NCBI RefSeq assembly: GCF_014654935.1
Contig: NZ_BNBF01000006.1
Location: 73,331 to 115,672, forward strand
From: Streptomyces capoamus
Lineage (GTDB): Bacteria; Actinomycetota; Actinomycetes; Streptomycetales; Streptomycetaceae
DNA length: 42,342 nucleotides
Direction of reading: 5' to 3'
Below are positions 25,405 through 34,600 of the stretch, piece by piece (position 1 is the stretch's first letter; the number at the start of each line of letters is the position of its first letter). The notes beneath the pieces are model-generated. The model was not told the origin of the DNA. It searched no databases and was given only the letters and a program-made list of their open reading frames with translations. The translations under genes were made by a program, and so were the position numbers.

Positions 25405-25960
25405 TGAGCACCCTTTCGAGCAGTGTCACGTCTGGCTGGCCACCGGCGTTCTCGTCGCCGCCGGGCTGATGGATGGCGACCAGGCCCGCCTCCGCCAAGT
25501 CGGCGACGAGAATCCTGGCCACGCCGAGGGGGATCGTCAGCAGGGCCGAGATCTCGGCCACCGACTTGATCTCCCGGCACAGGTTGCAGATCCGCTGATG
25601 CTCGGGCAGCTGGCCCTGCATCTGGTGCGGAGCGGCGGTGGTGTGCACCAGTGCCTCGATGGCGAGCTGGTAGCGCGGGCGGGTCCGGCCGCCGGTCATG
25701 GCGTACGGCCGCACCAAGGGGTTGTTGGACGCCGTGGCCGGGGCCGGCTCGGGGCGGCGCTGCGGCTGGACCGGCTGGATCCGCGGGGCCTGGGGCTGGT
25801 CGTACGGCGACGGACCGGGTCCCTGCGGGGCGTACGGCTGCCGGTGGCGGGGTGTGGAGGGGAAGTCGTACCGGTTCGCCGAACCGTCTCCCTGGCCCTG
25901 GCCCTGGGCAGGGCCGTAAGACCAGTTGCCCGAAGACGAACCGCCTGGGGGTGTTGCCAC
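25385..25960 (-). CDS. cvnC: Conservon DUF742 protein CvnC (first operon)
   Basis: 191 residues from a GTG at 25960 with GGAGGAGG upstream. The first 80 residues are Pro/Gln/Gly-rich and disordered; the DUF742 domain follows from PLVRPYAMTGGRTRPRYQLA, with LPEHQRICNLCREIKSVAEISALL and a winged-helix-like GVARILVADLAEAGLV. The paired Cys in CNLC is conserved in the family. Its end overlaps cvnD. It is about 60 residues longer than the CvnC of the second operon because of the N-terminal linker. Confidence 0.93.
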   Translation of the reverse strand: MATPPGGSSSGNWSYGPAQGQGQGDGSANRYDFPSTPRHRQPYAPQGPGPSPYDQPQAPRIQPVQPQRRPEPAPATASNNPLVRPYAMTGGRTRPRYQLAIEALVHTTAAPHQMQGQLPEHQRICNLCREIKSVAEISALLTIPLGVARILVADLAEAGLVAIHQPGGDENAGGQPDVTLLERVLSGLRKL

Positions 25961-26054
25961 TTTCTCCTCCTCCGACTGCGCCGGGCACCCATCCGTGTGG
26001 AGCCGCGTCCCGAAACCTTACGGCCCCGGGACGCGAATACGCACCGTCCGATAA

Positions 26055-26477
26055 TTAGTTGAGAAGGCTTCCCTGGAGCTCCGCACGGAGATCCGGGGTG
26101 AGGACCGTGCCCGCGCGGTCCACCAGAAGTGCCATCTCGTACCCGATGAGACCGATGTCCGCCTCCGGGTGGGCGAGGACCGCCAGCGAGGAACCGTCGG
26201 AGATGGACATGATGAAGAGGAATCCCCGCTCCATCTCCACAACCGTCTGATTCACGCTGCCCCCCTCGAAGATCCGGGAGGCGCCTGCCGTCAGAGACGT
26301 CAGACCGGAGGCGACGGCCGCGAGCTGGTCGGCGCGGTCGCGGGGAAAGCCTTCGGACATCGCCAGAAGGAGTCCGTCGGCGGAGACCACCACCGTGTGG
26401 GACACCCCCGGGGTGTTGTCCACGAAGTTGGTGATCAACCAGTTCAGGTTCTGTGCCGCCTGGCTCATCGGGCTCAC
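26055..26477 (-). CDS. cvnB: Conservon roadblock/LC7 protein CvnB (first operon)
   Basis: 140 residues from a GTG at 26477, chosen because AGGAG is seven bases upstream; an ATG nine bases on is less well placed. Roadblock/LC7 fold: LNWLITNFVDNTPGVSHTVV, SADGLLLAMSEGFP, and RGFLFIMSISDGSSLAVLA. Roadblock proteins typically regulate small GTPases, here presumably CvnD. The start lies one base after the cvnA stop, so translation is coupled. It differs from the second CvnB at only about seven of 140 positions. Confidence 0.93.
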   Translation of the reverse strand: MSPMSQAAQNLNWLITNFVDNTPGVSHTVVVSADGLLLAMSEGFPRDRADQLAAVASGLTSLTAGASRIFEGGSVNQTVVEMERGFLFIMSISDGSSLAVLAHPEADIGLIGYEMALLVDRAGTVLTPDLRAELQGSLLN

Positions 26478-26478
26478 A

Positions 26479-29400
26479 CTAACGCTCCTGGTTGTAGGTG
26501 CTGTCAGGACCGAAGCCCTGGCCGTTCGTTTCACTGCCTGCGCTGCGTCCGCGCTGGACGCCCCGGCGCAGGTTGCTCAGCCTGCCCCGGACGTCCTCCG
26601 GGGCGCGGGAGACCTGCGGGCCTCCCTGGGGGGTGGTTTCGGCGGCACCCTCGACCAGATTGGCCTTGGGCACCCGCCGCGGCAGACCGGAGGCGGTGAC
26701 CCCGCCTGCCTTGGGCTTGCGGAGCTGCGCGGCCTGCTGCCACCGCTCGTCGTTCGCCGAGCGCCAGTTGCTGTCGCCGCTCGCGCCCGGCGCGTTGCCC
26801 GGTGCGGGAGCCGGCGCTTCCTGCTGCGCACGCGCCGTTCCGTTCGCGGACCCGGCGCCGTTCGAACCGCTCGCGGTGGACCCGCGGCGGGGCAGCCCGG
26901 CGTCGGTCAGCGCGTGTGCGGCGGGAGAAGCCGTTCCCGGACGGTCGAAGCCTACGCCGTTCCGCTCATTCGCGTCACCGGCCTGCGAGGATTCCGCTTC
27001 CGGAGCGTACTGGCCCGAGTAGCCGTTCTGGTAGCCGTCCTGCTGCGGCCAGTCGTCCTGGTAGGACGGCGCCTGCGCAGGCTCCGCATACGGGGCCGAG
27101 GGCTCCGGGTAGCCGCCGTTCGGGGAGTAGCCGTCGGACCGCGCGTGCTCGCCGTTCGGCGCGTAGTACTGCTCGTCGTACGACTGCTCGTACTGCTGCT
27201 CGTACGACGTCTGCTGCCGCTCCTCGTACGGAGCCTGCTGCTGCTCCTCGTACGCGGCCTGCTGCTCGCCGTACGCCGGCGCCTCGTACGCCTGCTGCTG
27301 CGACTGCTCGTCGTACGCCTGCCGCTGCTGCTCGCCGTACGCCGGTGCCTCGTACCCCTGCTGGGGCTGCTCGTCGTACGCCTGCCGCTGCTCGCCGGCC
27401 TGGCCGTGGTCCTGGGGCTCCAGGGCGGCGCGGCGCTCCTCGCGCATCCGCGAGCGGCCGACCGGGTCCAGGCCGCGGATGTCGTCGGGGGCCTCCGTGT
27501 ACCGGCTGTCGTCGAAGCCCAGTTCGGCGGCGGTGCGCAGCGGCGGCTGCTGCTGCTGGCCGAAGCTCTCACCCTGGAACTGCTGCTCCGGGATGATCTG
27601 CGAGACGGTGAACTCCTCGCGGTCCAGCGGGGCTTCGCCACCGCCGCCGTGCGTGATCGCGTCCGGCAGCATGACCAGGGAGGTCGTACCGGCCTGCTCG
27701 CCCGAGGGGCGCAGCTGGACCCGGATGCCGTGCCGGTCGGACAGCCGGCCGACCACGAACAGACCCATGCGCTGGGAGATCGCGGCGTCCACGGTCGGCG
27801 GGTTGGCCAGCTTGTGGTTGATGTCCGCGAAGTCCTCGGCGGTCAGGCCGATGCCCTTGTCGTGGATCTCGATCATGACGCGGCCGTCGGGCAGCCGGGT
27901 CGCGGTGACGCGGACCTTGGTCTGCGGGGAGGAGAACGTGGTGGCGTTCTCCAGCAGCTCGGCCAGCAGGTGCACGAGGTCGGTGACCGCGCGGCCGTGG
28001 ATCTCGGCCTCCGGCACCCCGGACAGCTCGATGCGCTCGTACTGCTCCACCTCGGAGGAGGCGGCGCGCAGCACGTCGACCAGCGGGACCGGCTGGTCCC
28101 AGCGGCGGCCGGGCTCCTCGCCGGCGAGGACCAGGAGGTTCTCGCCGTTGCGGCGCATACGGGTCGCCAGGTGGTCCAGCTTGAAGAGGTTCTCCAGCTG
28201 GTCCGGGTCGGCCTCGTTGTTCTCCAGGTCGGTGATCAGGGTCAGCTGGCCCTCGATCAGCGACTGGTTGCGGCGCGACAGGTTCGTGAAGATCGCGTTG
28301 ATGTTGCCCCGCAGCAGCGCCTGCTCGGAGGCGAGCCGGACGGCCTCGCGGTGGACCTGGTCGAAGGCGCGGGCGACCTCGCCGATCTCGTCCTTGGTGG
28401 TGATCGGGATCGGCGCCACCCGGGTGTCGACCCGGCCGGGGTCGGTACGGGAGAGCTGGTCGACCAGCATCGGCAGCCGCTGCTCGGCGATGCCGAAGGC
28501 GGCGTTGCGCAGCTGGCGCATCGAGCGGCTCATCTGGCGGGCGACCGCACCGGCCAGGATGAAGGCCAGCAGCAGGGCGACCACGACGACGGCACCGGTG
28601 ATGAACGCCGAGGTCTTGGCGTCGTCGGCGATGTTCGAGGCCTCGCTCACCGCCTTGTCGGCCATGTCCGACTCGATCTGCCGGTAGGCCTTGTACTTCA
28701 GCGTGTTGAACGCCCACCAGTTGTCGGCGGTGACCCCGCCGGCGGCCAGCTCGTCACGGGTGACCGTGCTGGTGTCCTTCATGGTGGCGAGCGCGCCCAC
28801 CATCTTCGTCGGGTCGGACGCGGTCCCGTCCTTGGACTTCTGGGCCATGGCCGCGGCGTCCGCCTTGACCTTGTTCTCCAGGTCGGCCAGCTTCTGCGCG
28901 TCCGCCTCGGTGCCGCCGCCGAGGTACTCCTCGCGGGCGATGCGCTCCAGGTAGGCGTACGAGGACAGGGAGACCCGCTGGGTCGCCAGGTTCGGCGCGT
29001 CCGGGCCGGGCTTGACCAGCAGGTGCGTGCCGATCGACCGCTCCAGGGACAGCGCGGCCTTGGTCAGCGAGATGGCGTAGACGGTACGGCCGTAGGAGGT
29101 GATGTTTCCGGTGCCCAGACCGAGTTCGTTGGCGAACTCCATCAGCGGGTGGCTGATCTCGACGTAGCCCTCTTCGGTCTTCACGCCGGTCATCTGCGAG
29201 GTGTACGCGGCCTGCCGCAGCTGGGCGAGATGGGGCTCGACCTCGTGGAACAGCGTGAGCCGGCGCTTCAGGCCGGCGTCCGACGGCATGCTCTTGGCCG
29301 CTTCGTCGAAGCCGTCGGCGGCTTGGTCGGTGGCCTTGCGGGCGGCGTCGACGGTCTGCTTGCTGGCCGCGTCCTTCTTGTGCAGCAGCAGCGGGGCCGC

Positions 29401-29733
29401 GGTGACGTCGCGCTCGCTCTCCAGCGCGTCGGCGTAGGACAGGGCGGCGCGGACCAGTCGGGCGGTGTTCTCGGCGTCGCGGGCCTGCTGCCAGGTGTCG
29501 ATCGAGTTCTTCACCTGGAAGCCGCCCATGACCAGGCCGACCGCCACGGGTATGAGCAGGATCGCGTTCAGCCGGGTCGGCACCCGCCAGTTGCGCGGGG
29601 AGAAACGGCCGCCGCTGGGTGCGGGAGTGGCCGCCGGTTCCGCTCCGGGAACGGGGGTGGGCGCCGCAGCGCGCGGCGGCGGGGTGAAGTTGCCCCGTGC
29701 CGACGGCTCGGGACCGTTCTTGCTTCGCCTCAC
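26479..29733 (-). CDS. cvnA: Conservon sensor-kinase-like protein CvnA (first operon)
   Basis: 1,084 residues from a GTG at 29733; the sequence before it (AGAGGTTG) matches that before the other cvnA. A Pro-rich N-terminus is followed by TM1 (about 56-72) and an extracellular nitrate/nitrite-sensor-like (NIT) domain with ALESERDVTAAPLL. TM2 is at about 373-397, then a HAMP-like linker. The GHKL ATPase domain has LLAELLENATTFSSPQ near 586, KGIGLT near 624 and MGLFVVGRLSDRHG near 660. No classical phospho-acceptor His box is evident. The C-terminal 380 residues are disordered, with Gln/Tyr/Glu-rich repeats (AYEAPAYGEQQ) at about 780-850. A membrane sensor for the Cvn complex; its ligand is unknown. 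Confidence 0.93.
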   Translation of the reverse strand: MRRSKNGPEPSARGNFTPPPRAAAPTPVPGAEPAATPAPSGGRFSPRNWRVPTRLNAILLIPVAVGLVMGGFQVKNSIDTWQQARDAENTARLVRAALSYADALESERDVTAAPLLLHKKDAASKQTVDAARKATDQAADGFDEAAKSMPSDAGLKRRLTLFHEVEPHLAQLRQAAYTSQMTGVKTEEGYVEISHPLMEFANELGLGTGNITSYGRTVYAISLTKAALSLERSIGTHLLVKPGPDAPNLATQRVSLSSYAYLERIAREEYLGGGTEADAQKLADLENKVKADAAAMAQKSKDGTASDPTKMVGALATMKDTSTVTRDELAAGGVTADNWWAFNTLKYKAYRQIESDMADKAVSEASNIADDAKTSAFITGAVVVVALLLAFILAGAVARQMSRSMRQLRNAAFGIAEQRLPMLVDQLSRTDPGRVDTRVAPIPITTKDEIGEVARAFDQVHREAVRLASEQALLRGNINAIFTNLSRRNQSLIEGQLTLITDLENNEADPDQLENLFKLDHLATRMRRNGENLLVLAGEEPGRRWDQPVPLVDVLRAASSEVEQYERIELSGVPEAEIHGRAVTDLVHLLAELLENATTFSSPQTKVRVTATRLPDGRVMIEIHDKGIGLTAEDFADINHKLANPPTVDAAISQRMGLFVVGRLSDRHGIRVQLRPSGEQAGTTSLVMLPDAITHGGGGEAPLDREEFTVSQIIPEQQFQGESFGQQQQPPLRTAAELGFDDSRYTEAPDDIRGLDPVGRSRMREERRAALEPQDHGQAGEQRQAYDEQPQQGYEAPAYGEQQRQAYDEQSQQQAYEAPAYGEQQAAYEEQQQAPYEERQQTSYEQQYEQSYDEQYYAPNGEHARSDGYSPNGGYPEPSAPYAEPAQAPSYQDDWPQQDGYQNGYSGQYAPEAESSQAGDANERNGVGFDRPGTASPAAHALTDAGLPRRGSTASGSNGAGSANGTARAQQEAPAPAPGNAPGASGDSNWRSANDERWQQAAQLRKPKAGGVTASGLPRRVPKANLVEGAAETTPQGGPQVSRAPEDVRGRLSNLRRGVQRGRSAGSETNGQGFGPDSTYNQER

Positions 29734-29807
29734 TCGACCAACAACCTCTCGGCGGTCGGCACCTACGTCGTGCCGCAGTCTCTCAGAGCCCAGTTCGCCA
29801 TCGACCA

Positions 29808-29837
29808 CGAGTACGCACTCGGTACGTACTCAGTACG
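29808..29837. promoter_or_regulatory. Pair of palindromes upstream of the first cvnA
   Basis: CGAGT-ACGC-ACTCG (29808-29821) and CGTACT-C-AGTACG (29825-29837), the latter a perfect 13-base palindrome, lie side by side 75-105 bases before the cvnA GTG. They share GTAC/AGTAC cores and could be operator sites overlapping the promoter. The regulator is unknown. Confidence 0.45.
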
Positions 29838-29953
29838 TTGTCGACCATTGGGCAGTTCAGGCATTCCAGCACGTGGACCAGCGCACTTCCAAACAGCAGA
29901 AGGCGACGCGGCGGACTGTTGTAAACGCGAGATAAAACGGTCATAAAGAGCGA

Positions 29954-30015
29954 GCCCCGCCAAAAGGCGGGGCGTTCGTGCGCACAGCGGCACCACGCGA
30001 CCGCGTCGCGTGGTG
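29954..30015. terminator. Two hairpins in the gap between conservons
   Basis: GCCCCGCC-AAAA-GGCGGGGC (29954-29973) is an eight-base-pair stem with a tetraloop. CACCACGCGA (29991-30000) pairs with TCGCGTGGTG (30006-30015) over ten bases with a five-base loop. Both are about 220-280 bases upstream of the first cvnA start and downstream of the second cvnD, so they probably insulate the two operons. Confidence 0.6.
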
Positions 30016-30053
30016 ATGCCCGGGGGATTCCTCTGCCGAACTGTTATGAACGC

Positions 30054-30115
30054 CGGAGCCGACCGTGTCAAAGGCCACAGTCGGCTCCGCTCCCCGTACG
30101 GCAACTGCCGTACGG
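30054..30115 (-). terminator. Double hairpin terminator after the second conservon
   Basis: CGGAGCCGAC (30054-30063) pairs with GTCGGCTCCG (30080-30089), with TGT/ACA pairing inside. CCGTACGGCA (30094-30103) pairs with TGCCGTACGG (30106-30115). They lie immediately downstream of cvnD (stop at 30133) on the minus strand. No T run, as is usual in Streptomyces. Confidence 0.65.
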
Positions 30116-30132
30116 CCCGTCGTATTTGGGTG

Positions 30133-30708
30133 CTACTTCAGCCGCGCCATCAGGGCGTGCTCCACCAGCGTGATCAGGGCACTCTTGGCGTCCGCGCGGT
30201 GCCGGGCGTCCGTCGTGATGATCGGGGTGTCCGGCCCGATCTGCAGCGCCTCGCGCACTTCCTCCGGGGCGTAGGGCTGCTGGCCGTCGAAGCCGTTGAG
30301 GGCGACGACGAACGGCAGGCCGCTGTTCTCGAAGTAGTCGACCGCGGGGAAGCAGTCGGCGAGACGGCGGGTGTCGACCAGGACCACGGCGCCGATCGCG
30401 CCGCGCACCAGGTCGTCCCACATGAACCAGAAGCGGTCCTGGCCCGGCGTACCGAACAGGTACAGGATCAGGTCCTGGTCGAGCGTGATGCGGCCGAAGT
30501 CCATGGCCACCGTGGTGGTGGTCTTGTCCCCGGTGTGGGTGAGGTCGTCGATGCCGGCCGAAGCGGACGTCATGACGGCCTCGGTGCGCAGCGGATTGAT
30601 CTCCGAGACGGCGCCGACGAACGTCGTCTTGCCCACGCCGAAGCCGCCCGCCACCACGATCTTCGCGGAGGTGGTGGCCCGACCCGCGTCAGAGCTTGCG
30701 AAGTCCAC
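30133..30708 (-). CDS. cvnD: Conservon GTPase CvnD (second operon)
   Basis: 191 residues, with the same motifs as the other copy: GGFGVGKTT, LFGTPGQDRFWFMW and NGFD. From residue 15 onward the two proteins differ at only about five conservative positions (Ile/Val, Ser/Ala, Asp/Glu, Arg/Lys), while their first 15 residues differ, so partner swapping between the two systems is plausible. It overlaps the end of cvnC by 20 bases. Confidence 0.95.
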   Translation of the reverse strand: MDFASSDAGRATTSAKIVVAGGFGVGKTTFVGAVSEINPLRTEAVMTSASAGIDDLTHTGDKTTTTVAMDFGRITLDQDLILYLFGTPGQDRFWFMWDDLVRGAIGAVVLVDTRRLADCFPAVDYFENSGLPFVVALNGFDGQQPYAPEEVREALQIGPDTPIITTDARHRADAKSALITLVEHALMARLK

Positions 30709-31087
30709 TGAGCACCCTTTCGAGCAGCGTCACATCCGGAGCGCCGCCGTTGTTCTCGTCGCCACCCGGCTGGTGGATGGCGACCAGGCCGGCCTCGGCG
30801 AGGTCGGCCACCAGGATCCGGGCCACACCCAGCGGCATGGCCAGCAGCGCCGAGACCTCGGCGACCGACTTGACCTCGCGGCACAGGTGGCAGATGCGCT
30901 GGTGCTCCGGGAGGAGTCCCATGAGCGCTGCCGGGTCGGCCGTGGTGCTGATCAGCGCCTCGATGGCGAGCTGGTAGCGGGGCCTGGTCCGGCCGCCGGT
31001 CATGGCGTAGGGCCTCACCAGCGGCTGGTCGCCCTCGTCCCCGTACGGCTCCGCGTACGGATCATGATGGGCGGTGGGCGGGGTCAT
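30689..31087 (-). CDS. cvnC: Conservon DUF742 protein CvnC (second operon)
   Basis: 132 residues from ATG 31087, with GGAGG upstream. Short N-terminal tail (about 20 residues), then the DUF742 domain: PLVRPYAMTGGRTRPRYQLA, LPEHQRICHLCREVKSVAEVSALL, GVARILVADLAEAGLVAIHQ. The last 15 residues (VTLLERVLSGLRKL) are identical to those of the other CvnC. It lacks the long Pro/Gln-rich linker of the first-operon protein. A 110-base gap separates it from cvnB, longer than the other junctions of this operon. Confidence 0.93.
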   Translation of the reverse strand: MTPPTAHHDPYAEPYGDEGDQPLVRPYAMTGGRTRPRYQLAIEALISTTADPAALMGLLPEHQRICHLCREVKSVAEVSALLAMPLGVARILVADLAEAGLVAIHQPGGDENNGGAPDVTLLERVLSGLRKL

Positions 31088-31197
31088 GAATCCTCCGGGC
31101 GGGACAGCAAGTCGGTCAGTCAAGCCGTCTGACGGGGCCGGTGGGGGGATTGTGGCGGCCGGACGGTGTTTTCGTGAGGTGGGTGGTGCCGGGGCGG

Positions 31198-31620
31198 TCA
31201 GTGGAGCAGACTGCCCTGGAGTTCGGCGCGCAGGTCCGGGGTGAGTACCGCACCCGCGCGGTCGACGAGCAGTGCCATCTCGTAGCCGACGAGACCGATG
31301 TCCGCATCGGGATGGGCCAGTACCGCGAGGGACGACCCGTCCGAGATGGACATCAGGAAGAGGAACCCGCGCTCCATCTCGACGACCGTCTGCGCCACCG
31401 TGCCGCCCTCGAAGATCCGGGACGCCCCGGCCGTCAACGAGGTCAGCCCGGACGCGACGGCCGCCAGCTGGTCGGCGCGGTCCCGCGGGAAACCTTCGGA
31501 CATCGCCAGCAGAAGGCCGTCGGCGGAGACCACCACCGTGTGCGACACCCCGGGGGTGTTGTCCACGAAGTTGGTGATCAACCAGTTCAGGTTCTGTGCC
31601 GCCTGGCTCATCGGACTCAA
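31198..31620 (-). CDS. cvnB: Conservon roadblock/LC7 protein CvnB (second operon)
   Basis: 140 residues from a TTG at 31620, placed six bases after AGGAG and directly adjacent to the cvnA stop; the in-frame ATG at 31611 is too far from the site. About 95 percent identical by eye to the other CvnB (differences such as Ser/Thr, Asn/Ala, Glu/Asp, and the last residue Asn/His). Presumed regulator of the CvnD GTPase. Confidence 0.93.
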   Translation of the reverse strand: MSPMSQAAQNLNWLITNFVDNTPGVSHTVVVSADGLLLAMSEGFPRDRADQLAAVASGLTSLTAGASRIFEGGTVAQTVVEMERGFLFLMSISDGSSLAVLAHPDADIGLVGYEMALLVDRAGAVLTPDLRAELQGSLLH

Positions 31621-34600
31621 CTAACGCTCCTGCTGGTGAGTGGGGCTCGGGAAGCTGCCGGTCTGGCCGCTGCCGGCCTGACGGCCCTGAGCGATGCCCC
31701 GACGAAGATTGGTCAGCCGTCCGCGTACGTCGTCAGGCGCACGCGAGACCTGCGGACCGGCTTGGTGCTGTTGCTGCTGAGCGGTGCCCGGGACGAGGTT
31801 CGCCCGGGGCACCCGGCGCGGCAGACCGGAGGTGGTGACCCCGCCGGCCGCGGGCTGCCTGACGCGTTCGGCCTGCCGGACGAGTTCGTCGTTCGGCGAG
31901 GTGCGCCAGGAGCCGGTGTTCTGTGCGGACCGCTGCGGAGCGGGCGCGGGCGCCTGCTGCTGCCGCGGTGCGGGAGCGTTCTCCTGCCGTGGTGCGGCGG
32001 AGTTCTCCTGCTGGCCGTGGAACCAGTTGGTCTCCAGCGTGTCGTACAGCGGGGTGCGGCCGTCACCCGGGCCGCTGGCCGGCGGCAGTGCCTCCGGCTC
32101 CTGGCGGGCCGGACGCTGCTGGGGCGCGGACGGGCGCGGGGCGCCGAAGTCGGCACGGCCGGCCGGCTGCGGACGCTCGAACTGGCCGGTGTGACCAGGG
32201 TTCTGGGGGCCCGGGAGGGCGTGCTGCCCGGTGGAGCCGCCGTCGTAACCGCCGTCGTACGCCTGCGGTGCCTGCGGGGCCGGGAACTGGCCCGTGTTCT
32301 GCGGGTCGGCGTCCGGACGCCCGGGCGCCGGCGTGCCGAACACGTCGGAGCGGACGTACGGGTCGCCGCCCTGCTGCGCACCGGGGCCGTCGAAGGGGCC
32401 CGGCTGCTGCGGCTGGTCGGGACGCGGGAACTGCCCGGTCTGCTGGAGGCTGTCGGGGCGCGCGAACTGGCCGGTCTGCTGGGCGTCGTGCTCCGGACGG
32501 GCGTACTGGCCGGTGTGCGGGCCGCCCGCGCCGTTCAGCTCGGCGCGCGGGAACCCGCCGGTCGCGGCCGGACCCTGGGCGTCGATCCGCGGCAGCTCCG
32601 AGGTCGAGCCCGGACCCTGCCGGTCGTCCACGCGCGGCATGCGCGCGGTCTGCGTCGGGTCCTGCTCGTCGTGGCCGCGCGGGGTGTCCATCGCGGCACG
32701 CGACACCGGGGCCTGGCTCCAGTCCGGGGTGCGGGACTGCGGGGCACCGCCGGGCAGTTCGGCCCGCGGGCCGCCGCGCGGCGGCAGCTGGGGCTGACGG
32801 CCCTGGTCCGCCGGTCCGCCGGACCGCTTGCGGCCACGGCCGCCGAAGGCGTCCTGCTGCGGCCCGCCCTGGTCCGCGGCCTGCGGACCCTGCGGGGCAC
32901 CCGGAGCCTGACCGCCGAAGCCGGCCGGCGCGGGACGGTTCTGCTGCGGGCCGCCGGGGCCGCCCTGGGGGCCGCGCGCTCCGCCCGGCGCACCGGGACG
33001 GCCGCCCTGGCCCGCGCCGGGCAGCGCGGCCCGGGGACCCTGGGCGGAGCCGACCTGGCCGCGCGGGCCGGAACCGGAACCGAGCAGACCGCCGCCGGCC
33101 GGGGCACCGCCGGGGTTGCCGTTCTGCCGCCGGGCCGCCGCCGCACCGGCCGCGGCCTGCGCGGCGGCGGGACCGCCGGTGGACACGGGCGCGCCGGACT
33201 TGCCCGGAGCGGGCTTGCGGCCGCCCTGGGCGACGTCCACGGGCAGCATGACCAGCGCGGTCGTACCACCGGAGTCGGACGGGCGCAGCTGGATGCGGAT
33301 GCCGTGGCGCTGCGACAGACGACCGACCACGAACAGGCCCATGCGGCGGGAGACGGAGACGTCCACGGTGGGCGGCGAGGCGAGCCGCTCGTTGATCGCC
33401 GCGAGGTCCTCGGGGGAGAGGCCGATACCGGTGTCGTGGATCTCGATCAGCACGCGGCCGTCGGGCAGCGCGTGACCGGTGACCTTGACCTTGGTCTGCG
33501 GCGAGGAGAAGGAGGTCGCGTTCTCCAGCAGCTCGGCGAGCAGGTGCACGAGGTCGTTGACCACGCGGCCGGCGACCTCGGTGGTGGGCACGGAGGCCAG
33601 CTCGATGCGCTCGTACTGCTCCACCTCGGACGCGGCGGCGCGGAGCACGTCGACCAGCGGGACCGGGCGGGTCCAGCGGCGGCCGGGCTCCTCACCGGCG
33701 AGGACGAGGAGGTTCTCGCCGTTACGGCGCATACGCGTGGCGAGGTGGTCGAGCTTGAACAGCGAGGAGAGCTGGTCCGGGTCGGCCTCGCGGGACTCCA
33801 GCTCGGAGATCAGCGACAGCTGACGCTGGATCAGACCCTGGGAGCGGCGCGAGAGGTTGGTGAACATCGCGTTGACGTTGCCCCGGAGCAGGGCCTGCTC
33901 GGCGGCGAGGCGGACCGCCTCGCGGTGCACGTCGTCGAAGGCGGAGGCCACCTGGCCGATCTCGTCCCGGGAGTGCACACCGACCGACTCCACGGAGGTG
34001 TCCACGTCCTGCGGGTCGGACTCGGAGAGCTGCTTGACCAGCTCGGGCAGGCGGTCCTGGGCGACCCTGGTCGCGGTCTCCTGGAGCCGGCGCAGCGAGC
34101 GGATCATGGACCGGGCCACGACGAACGCGCCGACCAGCGACACGCCGAGGACGAGCAGGATCAGCGCACCGGAGATGATGGCGTCACGCTGGGTGGCGCT
34201 CTTCAGCTCACGCGCCTTCTGCTCCATCTCCTCCAGCAGCGTGTGCTCGATCTTCTTCATCTGCTCGATCTTGGTCGAGCTGTCGTCCACCCAGTCCTTG
34301 TAGGACCGTGCCGGCAGCTGCTGCAGGCCGTCGGGGGACTCGAAGGAGCGCTTGGCGTAGGTGTCGGCCGCCTCGATCGTCGCGTTGCCCTCGTCGATCG
34401 GCTTCAGCAGCTCCTCGGCGTTGTGGTCCGCGTAGATCTTGCGGAAGATCGCCAGCTCGGAGTTCTCGCTCTCGTACGCCGACTGGCCGTAGAGGCGGTC
34501 GTTCTCGGAGAGGTCGCCCTTGACGTCGGTGGTCGCGGGCAGCGCGGCGGCGATCATCGCGCGCTGCACGGAGGCGTACTCCTTGGCGGTGGAGAAGGCC

